This document shows positions 1 through 12,091 of a stretch of 64,000 bases of DNA, piece after piece (positions within the stretch are counted from its first letter, which is position 1; the number at the start of each line of letters is the position of its first letter). Source of the stretch: Lanius collurio (taxonomy: Eukaryota; Chordata; Aves; Passeriformes; Laniidae). The stretch spans positions 21,349,573-21,413,572 of the forward strand of contig JACBWW010000017.1 of assembly GCA_020086605.1 (NCBI GenBank), written 5' to 3'. Below the pieces are notes generated by a model that made no database searches, was not told the origin of the DNA, and saw nothing but the letters and a program-made list of their open reading frames with translations. The position numbers and the translations under genes were made by a program.

Positions 1-3000
1 ATTCCATTGAAAGGCTATTTAATTGGAAATTCTCTAGGGGGTAAATAAGCCCTGTAGTTTCAGTCTCTCAGGTCTGATGGAAATACATTCTCAGGTTTTC
101 AATCTCCCAAGCCTCTTTATGAATGCTGAGCCCTTCACTGTCACTCTAAAGATGATCAGCAGAGAGAAATTCCTCAGGAGAGCAGCTTAGAGAAGAAGTC
201 TTTACACGGTTTCTATGCATTCATGTGATAAAACATAGCCATTATCTTTTCAAGATAAATTGTTCAGCCATTACTACAGTTATGGTCTCAGTTATTCAGC
301 TTTTGAAGCCTTAGAATTTGAGAATAGAAAAAAAGAAACTTCTTATTTGGATGAGACTCATATAGATGAGTCTGACTTCAGCTTTTGGAATTCACAATTT
401 TCACTGCTTGCCTTAAATACTGGAAAAGTCAAAATGCAGAAGTTTAGGATGAGATTGTCCCATGCTTGCTTCTCATATGGAAGACAACTAATGAAGGGCA
501 CAGCTAGTTGGAAAGATGGGTGAAAAGAGAACTTTGAGTCCATTCCGTGTTCTTCAGCTTTTTTCAAAATATCTTTATCAGGTTTTCTGCATTTGCTTCT
601 CTAGAGAGCAAGAAAAAAACTCTGAGGTTCTTTAAACCTACTGCTGTTCTGGAGCTTAGTGGATGTTCTTTGTGGTAATGGCTATTGCCCAACAAACCTT
701 ATAAAATTGGAAAAAGAAGGGTTCACTCTGGTAAGTCCATGTGGTGCCAGAGAGCCAGATGCTATGTTAACTGAAGTCTCAGCTTGTCAGATGCTAATTT
801 TAGAAGAAATAGTGTGGCATTATTCTTCACTATATGAAAAACAGATTAACTCCTCTTTTCAGAACAGGTAATTTGCTTTATTTCAGAGGAATAATGACAT
901 GTCATTTCCCCCACCAACTCTATTATTTAGGGAGATGTGTATATGCATCATTCAGTCCTTTGATCACAAGTACCTAATTCTTTTGCTTTATTTAGGTCAC
1001 AGTCAGCTTCAGCCTTTTCTTTTCTTCCTTGCAGGATGACTTCGAAAACACACAGATCTTGGCTCTAGAGCCTGAGAAAAAAATGTGCTCTTTACTTTCC
1101 CCATCCTCCTGCTATAATTGAATTTGAATTTAGGTATTTGTAGGCATTGAGAGACATTTTACTTGTGGTGCTTTTTCCATTCTGGAGTTGATTAAGACCT
1201 AGACAAAGCCAAATCTTTTTTGAGAGGTCTCTGGGATACTTCCTCCACTGTGCAGAGAATCTCACATCACCTCAGGAGTGTCAACCCCATGGTTGGACCC
1301 TCCAAAGCCCTTCAGGCCTGCTGTTTGCTGAAGGTGCACCTAGGAGAAAACAGAAAAGCCATGTCCTGGCCTCTGCCCAGGACAGATCCCTCCCTGCTGT
1401 GCAGCAGTGGAAGGAGCTCCATATGACTGCCTGCAACCCCCCTTTTCAGATAGGAAAACAGCCTGCACATTCAGGCTCTGCTGGATGCCTGCCTCATCTC
1501 CAGCATACTGTTCTGATCTTTAATGGGGCAGGAGGTAAAATTTCAGAGAAGGGAGACACTCCTCTGGTCTGGGTCCCCTCAGAAACTGAGGGCTGCAAGA
1601 AGGAGAAAGTCAGTGAGCTTTCTGGCTTTGCTGTGCAGTGTCAGGAGTGTTGTTATTCCTCTTTTGTGAAGTAGAAACTACTTCATCACTAAAATGAGAT
1701 CTTCTCACATTCTGGCTTGACAGATTGTCACTGCAAATAAGTTAGTCAGAAATGCATTCCTGAAGGAGTAGGTCCTGTGTACAAGAGAAGATCTGACTCC
1801 CTAGAACAGTGGAGGTATGTACACTTCATCAGTTTATCATCTTCAACAGGCATTTGTTCATGTTGGGAAAACAAATTATGTGCCATATTCACCTCCTGAG
1901 CAGGATAACCTCATCTTATGTCACAAATGCAGCCCAGTTCTGGCAAAGAACACAAGTAAGACCTGTGATCCATCTGTTTATCTGCCGTTTTCAAACATTA
2001 AGGGTATTTTGACTATTAAGGAAAGAAGAAAAAAAAGCTCTCTACTCCATCTGGAAGTAGGCTGGAATGAAGTGGCAAAATGGAGGTGGAGCTCCAGAGG
2101 CTGCATTGGGTTCTGTGTGTGTCTGACAATGTAATTCTCTGAACTAAGGCTCCTGAAAGTTACCCCTTTTAAAGCACTGAGGGAAGAGAGGGGAATTCTG
2201 CTCACACTCAGGCTTATGAGACACGTGAGTTTGGGTATCTGTGTGTGATACCAAATATTAAGTGTCTACTGTAGGGTGAACCAAAATTCTGTAGGTGCCA
2301 GTGATTGCTTGCACCAGTTCTTCACGGACAAACTTGATAACAGAGCACTTAATTTAGCCATAATATTTTAGTTTTCTCATTATTGAGTAAAATGCATGTG
2401 TCTATAAGAGTGATACATTGGCATCATGTGAGGCCTGTGTCCTGCTTTGAATTTTGGTAATGGATGGGAAGCTATCTGTATGGCTGGGACTGCCAAACCC
2501 CAATGCTGTGAAAGCATTTTCAATGATAAAATCCATAGATAAATGTATTTATACCTTTGTTGTTAAGATCTTTAGGATGCTGTGCAGCAGACCTCCAGCA
2601 CAGCAAACTCAGCCCCAGTCCTGTTGTGCCTTGCCATGCCTGACTGTAGCTCAACTCTAGCTTTGTGAATGTCGGCTGTACTTTGGAAAAGCCAGTCCTG
2701 GAAGTAAGTGAGATCATACTTGAGCTTTCCCATGGCCAATCTGCCTAGAGCTCATGGATCAGAAGCTGGGGTTTAAGTTAAAGAGCTTACTTTGGCTTTT
2801 CCCTTCCAGAGAATTGTAAGCTCAGCTCCAGTCTGAAAAGGATGCGTCTGGACCCAAGAATAGCTTTGAACCCCTCATTTAATGGGAGATGCAGATGCAC
2901 ATTTGTGCATTACCATGCATGCAACATATGTGTCAGGACACATGGTAACGTGTCATGGAAAGGCATTGGACATAACTAGGGGGAAAGCAAAGACCTTCTG

Positions 3001-6000
3001 TAGTAAACAAAAGGAGGTGCTGAAAAGCAAAACTAGGATAGAAATCACAATTAAAAAGAGAAGACAACCTAAAGATGAATCAGTGTTAAAGCAGATGTTA
3101 TGTTTTTAAAGAGAGAGAGCCATTAGTACGAATGGACACTAATTTTGTAATATTTTTTGTAATTTTGTCAAGTATTATGCTCTATCCTAAGCGGTATCAT
3201 GTATCACTTAGGTGTTCTTAGTTAGCTATAAAAATCCGATTTTCCTTTTCTTTTCAAACTGTGGTACATCAGAGTTGTGGATCTCAATTGCTGGCATAGA
3301 TACTCTCATTCAAGAAGGCTTTGTTTGATTAAATCAACAAAGCTTGATTTGTACTGTTGTACCAGACTGTACAAGATTGGATGAAACTAGAATGAAGTGA
3401 TGCAAAGATATGAAGCATTACATTGTATAGCAGTCTTTCAGTAATTCATCTTCTTTCATGCCACAAGCGCATCACCTTTTCTAAATAACAAGGTTTTCAA
3501 GGTGGATTTTTTTTTTTTAAATTTAAACGTGACATAAAACTCTTTCAAAGGCATTCAGGCAGCGCACTCTGGTGGTGAAGCGGTGAAGCGCCGCGCCCCA
3601 GGGATGCTGGCAGGGAGGGATGCAGGGATGCTGGAGTGACCTGCGGGAAAACGCTGGCCTAATCTTTTGTCTGAGGCAAGAATTATAATTAACAGAAGGT
3701 GCTTGAGTTGTGTGGCTGAGATGTATGAATGCAAGTGCTGTTTAAAGAAGTGTGAGAAGAGACCAAGGCATTACATGGAAATTGGGGGGGAAATATATAT
3801 TATTTAGAAATGTTAAAAAACATTTAAAAATCAGTCATAGGTATCCAGGCAATAACACAATTGTGAAATCAGGTGCAATCCCTTGTTATTCCAATCCATT
3901 CTTGAACTACAATTAGTAAAGTACAATTTGTTAAAATACATATATTCCAGAACAACCACAACAGGCAGCTAACAGGTGTGGTGGGTCTGTATTCCACTCT
4001 TAGCAAGCTACAGACATTGGGTATGTGCCTCTGAAGGCTTTCTTCACCAGATGGCTCATGATAATTGTATGTGGTATGGGAATAAAATAAGGACTTTGCT
4101 TAAAAATTTCGTTTCTCTGGGTTTTGTTGTGCAGAAAAATATATTTGACACTTGCAAGAACTTTTTGGAGGAAGAATGAAGAGGCCACAGTCTGGTCATG
4201 GCTACTTTGGTATTTGAGTGCAGAAGGGGACATCAAATGTCTGTTCTCCCAAAATATTTAACAGGCTTGGGATCAAACAGCATTTGTGCAAGACAGTCCT
4301 AGTCCATTTCTAAAAGGTGGCCTAACGGTATATTAATCAGCAATCATTGCTTCAGTATTTGCTCCTATTCCGTGTTTGTCCTTCCAGGTTTTCTCTAAAG
4401 ACTTCTGGAGAAAGGCTTTTCTTATAATTAATGTGGTTTCAGATAGTCTTATGCAGAGAGCCCTTTGAATGCTAAACTGTTTTGAACAAGCAGATCTGAC
4501 AATTAATTAAGCATCAGTAATTCTCAGGGAATTATCTACTAAGAACTGGTTTAACAGAGAGAAGATTGCCTCTGGTCACACACAGTTGGAGGTATGAAGA
4601 AAGAAAAGACTTTACAGATCTTAGACTTTTTCCCTGATCATTTCATTACACAGGGATCAAATAACTTGACTCTTTGCAGTTCTTCTACAATCTTAACAAA
4701 ATCTTGGGCAGGTCTCCTGAAAACTAGGCACATTCACATAGGAGTTTCCTGCTCCAAAGTGTCCCTGACCTTCTGCAGACTCAGGTTGCTTTTGCACAAG
4801 TTACCTCTGCATTAAATGCAAGCCAATAAAGTGTATCTAGTAATTCTTTATGACGGTGGAGTGAGAACAACAGACTTGTCACAGCTGAGCTGTGCCTTCT
4901 CTAAACCATTCAGGCAACAGAAGATGAGGAACAAACCAAAGCTTAACTGTCTTCTCGATGAAACAAGGAACCAGTTTTTGTCCTGTGCTGCCTTGGAAAG
5001 GACTGTTGTGCAGTTTTCTTCTATGAATGGAAGCAATACTGCTTCAGAGCCTTTGCAGACACGGGGAAGGACCATGCTATGCCACCCCTCCTTGTGCCTT
5101 CTCAATCCTAATGGGTGATCCTTGCTGTGAGCTTTAAATCAAGTGGATCCCATCCTCCACCCAGAGATGGAAAGCTGTTCTCTCCTAGAATAACTCAAAA
5201 AGCATTGTAGTCAATCTCCTTGTGCAGAAACCAACCTTCTCCTTTAGTTGCAGTGGGAAACAATGTAATTGAATGAGATCCTGGTACATCTGGTGTCACT
5301 TGATGGAAAACAAGAGAGCTGATGTTAAGAGCCCTGACCTCAGACTCCTTTAACTAGCTGCAAGTCATCTCACAGTGCCTTTGACCCATCTCTGTGTCCT
5401 GACATCTGAAACTAGCAGTGATCCATGAATTCAGAGAGATGCCCTGTAACACCTGTATGCAAATTGAATTCTTTGTTGGCTGGAAATGAAAACCTTCCTT
5501 TAAGTCTTTCTTCTCTGGAAAAGATCTTGGCCATGATTTACATGTGAACAACTGCTGTATTGAGCTGATTTGTTAAATGTTCCCCTCAAGCAACAAAATA
5601 GTTCTAAACTTATTTGCAAATATATGACTATTAGTATGTTGCAACTTGGCTTTAACGTGAGAACAAGGTAAGTGTCTCACTAATGAACAGCACCATGATT
5701 TCCCCAGTCAACAATCAGTGGAATGACAGTGGCAAATTTTTCTCTATTTGCTGTTTTCGTGTGTCCCTAGTTATCACTTTATGTATAATTTCAGTAGTGT
5801 TTGAATATGCTTTGAATTAGCAATGTGTATACATATTACAATGCTCAAATGAGAAGGTTCAGACCTGAAAATGTAAAAAGGGGGAAATTCATGTTAACAG
5901 TGCTTCCAACAGAACAATGAAGACATGGCTTTTTGTTTTCTACAGAAACAAAGCATGCTTTTTCCTGCCATTGCTGTTAATTCCTTCTTTAGACTAATGG

Positions 6001-7887
6001 GTGATGCCTATTCAGTATATATAGGAAAACTAATACCCAGCACCTTCTATTATGTGTTTAGTAACCTTTGGCAAATTCTAGCTTTGTAACATGGACCAAT
6101 CTCCACTAGAATTAAAGACAAGATTAAGAAAAATGTGCATTGCAGAAGTAGTAGTTATTAACCCTCAGTGCTCTAATTAGCACTTAATCTTTCTAATCCT
6201 GTAAGTAGATACAAAATCAGGGCTGAAATAGACACAGACCATAATGTGGAAAGGCCTTCATTAGTGATGTTAAAAAGATGTACAGAAAACTGCTTGGTTA
6301 CTTCACACTTCTCAGTTTGATCCTTGGACTCCAAGAAATGAAAAAGATTCACATGCCCAAATCCCCTCCTCTATTTTAACCCACAGTACTAATGTACTGG
6401 GTCAGAAATTACGCAGCTGAAAATTCTCCTGTTCAGCACCTCTCTATCTTCAATTCTATAGCTGAGCCTCAGCCTGAGAAGCTGGCCTATTGTGCCCCTC
6501 TATAGTCTCCTTTAATTGCTCATTTCCATAGGAGAGGCCACCTGCCTTGGCTAGAGCAGTGTCAGCTGCTTGCCCTCAGACTAACTGGAGAGGGAGCCAA
6601 GTGGCTGGGCTGGGTAGAGTGAAGACTTTGGCACACCCCACATTACTGCCTGCCCCAAGATGAATGCGGATGAACTCCAAGCTGGGTCTTTGTTCACCAA
6701 GTGGGTCCTCACATTCTGACCCCAGCACCTGGGCAGACCCCTGCAGTGGCACCCCAGGCCCCCCTTCTCCCTCCCAAGAGCTGCTCCAAGGTCATGTAAA
6801 GCCATGCTTTATATATTTATATGATGGCAAGCTGTGGATCTCATCTGTATTTAGTGCTTGACAATCCCTGCTCAAAATCAGTAGTAGCTGGATCCTTTCC
6901 AGAGAATCCTTTTGCTTGCTCACATACACTAAGAGTTACTCTGAAAACTGAAGAAAGGATCTGGATGAAGAAACTTTTAATGAAATGGGCATGTCAGTAA
7001 AGTAAAAGTCTCAGCATGAATTCCCACTGGCCACTATTAATAGAAGATGGAATTCTCTTTTGCTGCAATACAATAGACTGTCTCCACAAATAATGTCACT
7101 TTTCAACCAGACTCTGGCTGTCACTTGCCCATCTATCTTATTTAAAATAAACTTAGCATGTATTCACTCTGAGCCACAATTACTTCAGATGTATGTCCTA
7201 GCCATTAACCTCCAACCCAGCACCCTCTCTTCCTGCAAGCTAATTCCCTACTTAGTGCACACAGGAAGTGAAAACATAATCATTATTTTTCTGAAATGTG
7301 TTGAGCTTGATTCATGAAGCTTCATACTTATTTTAAGTCTATAATTGCATGTTGTTGCTGTGGATACTCATTTTTTTCCTCACCCCAATTGTCTTGTAAA
7401 GTTTCCTACATCCAAACTTAGTATGGGTTCAGCTCCTCTGTGACTGGCACAAGCAGATCCCTGCATTTATGAATAGCCTCACTGATCTCAGTAGCAGCTG
7501 TTAGGTTTTGAGGACTCTCAGAATTCACTGCTTGGTTTGGAGCTGAACTTCTTTGAAAGTCTTGCCCCAGCAGCACGACTGGACAATTTTTGAGATTTTA
7601 GCCCTTCATCATGGTTGTTTCATGTTTTCTTTCTTGTCATCTCCACTCAGATGTTCACTCTTCCTCTCCTAGGCACCAATTGCTCAGCAGCAACATGCTC
7701 AAAACAGACACTCATCTGCTGTGAAACACAAAAAACAGTGAAGATCTTGCTTGTGACTGCATGAAGAATTCTGTGTGCTGGTAATATGCAGGTTGAAAAC
7801 ACAGCTTAAACCAACATTCCAGAGTGGAGTCTCAAAATTGCTTTGACTTCTTACCTTAACAAAGGTCGCTGGGGGATGTGTGCTTTT
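1..7887. other. Non-coding AT-rich sequence, no gene seen
   Basis: I see no exon with convincing splice signals, no RNA gene and no recognisable repeat other than the CpG-rich islet at 3558-3655. Open frames are at most about 105 codons, overlap on opposite strands and encode no recognisable domain. A slightly GC-richer, gene-free segment lies at 6480-6800. Confidence 0.65.
3558..3655. other. CpG-rich islet with small internal repeats
   Basis: Within about 100 bp there are seven CpGs, in a region where they are otherwise scarce. The islet includes a tandem GGTGAAGC octamer (3574-3581 and 3582-3589) followed by GCCGCGCCCC, and a GGGATGCTGG decamer repeated at 3601-3610 and 3625-3634. It is too short to be a standard CpG island. 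It could be a small regulatory element, a gene-conversion patch, or a remnant of a GC-rich repeat. No open frame or promoter motif supports a gene start. Confidence 0.5.
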
Positions 7888-8730
7888 ATGGTGGGTTGAC
7901 TTTGATTGCCCATCCATCCACTCTCTTACTCCCCCTTACTGAACAGGATGAGGGAGAAAGTAAGATGGAAGAGCTCATGGGTTGATGGGGATCACTTTTC
8001 AGTTACCATTGTGGGCTAAACAAACTTGGCTGGTGGAAATGCATTTAGTTTATTGCCAATTAAAGTACATTTGGATGGCGAGAAACAAAGACAAAATTGA
8101 ATTATCTTTTACCTCTCCTTTTTCCCAGGCTCAATTTCATTCTTTCATTCCCAGCTCCTCCATCTCCCCTCCACTGCAAGTGACTCAGATGAATGGGTCT
8201 GGGAATTTGGATCAGTTTATAGGAGCTCCTCCTGCTTCAGTGTAGGTTTTCCCCATGGACTGTTGTTCTTCAGGACAAACCTGTTCCAGCTTGGGCTCTC
8301 CATAAACCACAGTTCATTCATAAAATATCCACATGTCCCAGTGTGGGTTCCTCCATGGGCTACAGTGCAGGTATCTGCTCTGGTATGGTTCTTTTCAAGG
8401 GCTGCAGGAGAATATCTGCTCTGGCCACTGGAGCACCTCCTTCCCCCCTTCTGCTTTTGCCTTGAGGGCTCACAGGGCTGCTTCTCACACTTATTTTTCC
8501 TCATTTCTCTCTTTACTATGTGGTGTTTTGCTCTTTCTTGTACATGTTTTCCCAGAGGTGCCAGCATCAGGGCAGATGACTCAGCTGTGTCCTGTGGTGG
8601 ATATGGTATGGAACTGTGTGTCTGGCACAAGCCAGCTCCTGATCTGTTTTCATTGAAGCCATCCCTGCAGACCCTCCCCTCACTACCACTAAAAACCACT
8701 AAAAATCTTGTTGCTTACACCCATATTTAG
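7888..8730 (+). mobile_element. Old avian dispersed repeat, LTR-like, about 840 bp
   Basis: The block starts at a 'TGGTGGGTTGAC' edge and runs through landmarks I recognise in order from a repeat common in songbird and other neoavian genomes: 'CTCATGGGTTGATGGGGATC', 'TTATTGCCAATTAAAG', 'GAGAAACAAAGACAAAA', several degenerate 'TCCATGGGCT' units between 8230 and 8410, 'CTGGAGCACCTCCTTCCCCC', 'TTTTCCCAGAGGTGCCAGC', and an end near 'CTTGTTGCTTACACCCATAT'. The TG-type start and length suggest a solitary retroviral LTR, but I see no partner LTR, internal region or target-site duplication, so the class is uncertain. Many substitutions and indels relative to the family pattern indicate an old insertion. 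The longest open frames in the window (160 codons on - at 8217-8699, 155 on + at 8263-8730) fall inside it and are chance frames in repeat sequence. Confidence 0.65.
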
Positions 8731-11700
8731 AAAAATTGGTAGCTAATTAGCCAAAATTCACATGTTTCTTGTGTGGTGAGTCTGGGATCAAGTCTTCACT
8801 TTGCCTAATAGGCAAATGCTTTGGCCAGTAAAATCTTAGGTGATCTGGGTTGAGCTATTGTTGGACCAGGAATCAGAACCACAGTGTATGGTAGTGTAAC
8901 TGAATGTTCATTATCATCATGAGATAGGATTAACTTTTTTCTAGGTATCTAGAGCAGTCATCCTGTTTTCACCTTGGCATCTATGAATCTGATGCAATGT
9001 TTTGAAGTTTCTGGCTAATTTGAGTCCTTCTTGTGTTTTTTGGTGATAGAAAATCTGGTGATAGATACCTTACCCTGGAGGAGATCCATTGCTGAGGATT
9101 CTGAGAAGTAGTAGATGCTTGCAGGGACCAGAGGTAGGAGCTTGGTTCTGGTCAGGCCAGCTACACAGGCTATGTCTTTCTGGTGGTGGTCCTACAGAAT
9201 TGTCCATGATCCCAGTGCCAAATGGTATTGGTTGGGTCATCTCAGCTCCTGTGTTAAACCCCCACAATCTCTTGGAGCAGTGAGCTGTGCCCATATTGCT
9301 TGTTGTCAGGCTCACAGCGTCCTGTGGTAGCTATCCTGCCATCCCATCATCTTACACAATGAGACAGCACAAACTCCTCCTGCACGTGTTTCGCAGACTT
9401 CTTACCTGTGACTTGAGACATGCTGGGATTCACATGGGGGGATAATTGAGGCCAAAAGAGCTGAACCCAACATAGTGTTGTGAGGGGGAGATGGACCCTA
9501 GCCCAGACTGTCCTTCAGTCTGTGCCCAAGTTTCCAGACCAGTGGAACTAGTTAATTTGGTCCAGATGTGAACTGCTTGTGCTGTAACATGCTCACAGTT
9601 CGTACTGATTAGAAATAAGCATCTCTTATAATCTGCCTTTTCCTCTTTGCCAGATGGGATATTGCAGAAAGCTTGGATTTAGGATTTACAAATAGGCAGA
9701 GTTTCTAAGAGTTAGGCATGTTTATGCACATTTTAGGCATGTAAGAATTGCTGTTTAAGCAAAGATACAACAAATTTACATCTGGCTCTCATTTGTGCAG
9801 TCATGAAAAGGTGTCTAGTGAACAGTGAGCTTTCATTTTCAAGAATGCCATGGACAGAGTTCGGGTGGAGTGTGCAGGCACATGTGTACCGTGACACTGT
9901 GCTTGGGAAACGTCTGTCCTGCCATTCCTAGGTTGTAACAGGGTGGAGGCAGAGACAGAACAGGAGATGAATCTGGTCTCTCTTTTCTCATTTTGTCTCT
10001 CTAGTCTATGGACAGAACTGTGTTAAAAAGCTGCAGATACATTTACATAGTTATTTAAGTATTTTCCTATAGGTACATCTATAGATACAATGTTTACATA
10101 ATGTATTACCTATCTATATTATATCTGTAAATTTACAGATACATACATAAAACTGACGACTACAAGATCTCACAGCCTGCCAAGTGATACCCTTGGGCTC
10201 AGAGCAATGGTGTGAATCTCAGCCTGTTTGTATAAACTTTCTATACTCAAAAGAGTGAGACAGAACCTCCCAGAAGGCAATTTACCCTATCTATTGTATT
10301 TATCATAACACTGGAAAAATTACCTTCTATTTGTGCCTCTCTCAATTGCTAACAGAACTTAGCCAATACATTCAAACTATAACCTTCATTTTAGATGATT
10401 GAGTTTTGATAATTCCCACCATTTTGTGATAGGAATATGGGCAAGTGCGTTATGAAGTGTTTTACTGTCATCCCCTGAAACACTTTGGGACTACTGTTAT
10501 TGCTATTTCTTTTCTTCAACTCTTTCATCTCTTATCTATTCCCCTTTGAAGTTGCTCCTTGTGCCTGTGAAAAAGCAGGCATCTTATTTTCTTCTGAAAC
10601 CTATGTAATTGAGGACAGCATGTTCCCAGCTGATAAAGGCAATAGGATAGAGAAAAAAATAGAAAAATTACTTTGCTCTTTTCTGTCTTCAATTAAATAG
10701 TGTTTTCATACTATTCAGAGGACTTTATTGTGTAGACTCAATACTGCACTTTCTGTGCTAACATTTATTTTGATACATCAGTCTAGTTTTTGTATTGTGT
10801 AGTTCATCAAATGCATGTTTCTGTCACATTTTGCTCAAGGCATATGCCTTACAGTAAAGCCCATCAAAACCCTTGCCCCAAAGAGTACTAAGCATCAAGT
10901 GGATACATTTCTAGATCTATAAGTTATAGCACCATGACTATGAAATGGACAAAACCACGACTTTGTTTACTGAGGTGTAGAACGGGGAATGTATGCTTTC
11001 ATCTGTTCTTTCACCACTTTCAACCATATCACATAGGTTGTGGGACTGTTCATTTGATCTGTGATACTTCTTGTATTAGAGTGTCTTAATGAAGTATAAA
11101 AGATGAATACCCAAGCCATATGTAATAGCTATGCAGCAAGGATGTTTTCAGATCTAATTACTGAATTAGATCTGTTAGTTAGTACTAGTTTACTATTATC
11201 CTTAATGAATCTAGATTAGAAAAGGTTAGTAAAAGTACCTTTTCTGTTTCACAGTTCATCAGCTTGAGATAATTTAGTAACAAAGGCTCATGTTGCAATC
11301 AGGGAAAGGACTCCCACTGACTAAAATGGGACCTGGACTGGGACCAAATTAAGTGCTTGCCATGAGCCTAAATAGCTGACATTGTCACTGACTCATCATG
11401 TGAAGCCCTTCAGTACATTGTAGAATCATTTTATTTGTATTTGATTAAATACAAAAGTATTTTGCAAGGCTTTCCAGCTTTGAAAAACAAAGTCATTTAC
11501 ATAAGATCCAGGCAACCAAATAGCTATCCTCTTCTACCCTTGTTAGCAGGCTTAATCCTGCAAATATTTATGCGTGTTCTGTGCTCATCATTAGTCCCCT
11601 GACATATTTGATTGTCTGATATCAGGCATATATGTGTTTGCAGGAGGGGATCTGGTGCTGTAACATTCATTTGTTTTATCCTGTTTTGCTGATGCACTGC

Positions 11701-11804
11701 AAGTTCTGAACGGCAGGAAATGTATTTGTTTTTCAAACTTATCAGCGCAGAATATAGAAAACGTGCTGTAAAGAAATACTGATCATGAAAAATGCATTTA
11801 TATA
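8731..11804. other. Non-coding sequence, no gene seen
   Basis: The stretch holds an AT-rich segment with TATA-type words (10030-10150) and the small inverted repeat at 11149-11174. Nothing else is recognisable. Open frames are under 95 codons. Confidence 0.65.
11149..11174. repeat. Perfect inverted repeat: 11-bp arms, 4-nt loop
   Basis: CAGATCTAATT at 11149-11159 pairs with AATTAGATCTG at 11164-11174 around ACTG. The arms are AT-rich, so chance is a reasonable explanation. Confidence 0.8.
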
Positions 11805-12056
11805 TCATAGAATAGTTTAGGTTGGAAGGGACTTAAGTCATTAAATCCAATCCCCCTGCAATGGGATATTTTCAACTAGATCAGGGTGCTTAGAACATTG
11901 TGCAACCTGACCTTGAATGGTTCCAGGGATGGGGCATCTGCCACCTCTCTGGACAACCTGCTCCAGTGTTTTACCACTCTCATTGTGAAAAATCTTTTCC
12001 TTATATCTTTTAGTTTAAAGCCCTTGCCCATTTTTTTATTGCAACAGGCCCTACTA
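11805..12056 (-). mobile_element. CR1: CR1 LINE, 3' end fragment
   Basis: Read on the + strand this is the reverse complement of a CR1 3' end. It opens with TCATAGAATAG and GGTTGGAAGGGACTTAAGTC, continues through 'CCCCCTGCAATGGG', 'CTTGAATGGTTCCAGGGATG', 'CACCTCTCTGGACAACCTG' and 'TTAGTTTAAAGCCCTTGCCC', and fades near 12056. About 250 bp is present, so this is a normal 5'-truncated copy with no reverse transcriptase. Small differences throughout indicate moderate age. An (AT)n microsatellite follows at 12070. Confidence 0.92.
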
Positions 12057-12069
12057 AATGTATACATTA

Positions 12070-12091
12070 CATATATATATATATATATACA
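12070..12091. repeat. (AT)n microsatellite
   Basis: About ten uninterrupted AT units lie 15 bp beyond the inner edge of the adjacent CR1 fragment. It is likely length-polymorphic. Confidence 0.9.

Noticed and set aside
8217..8730. Overlapping open frames of 160 codons (-) and 155 codons (+)
   Set aside because: They lie inside the LTR-like avian repeat, overlap each other on opposite strands, and encode no recognisable domain.
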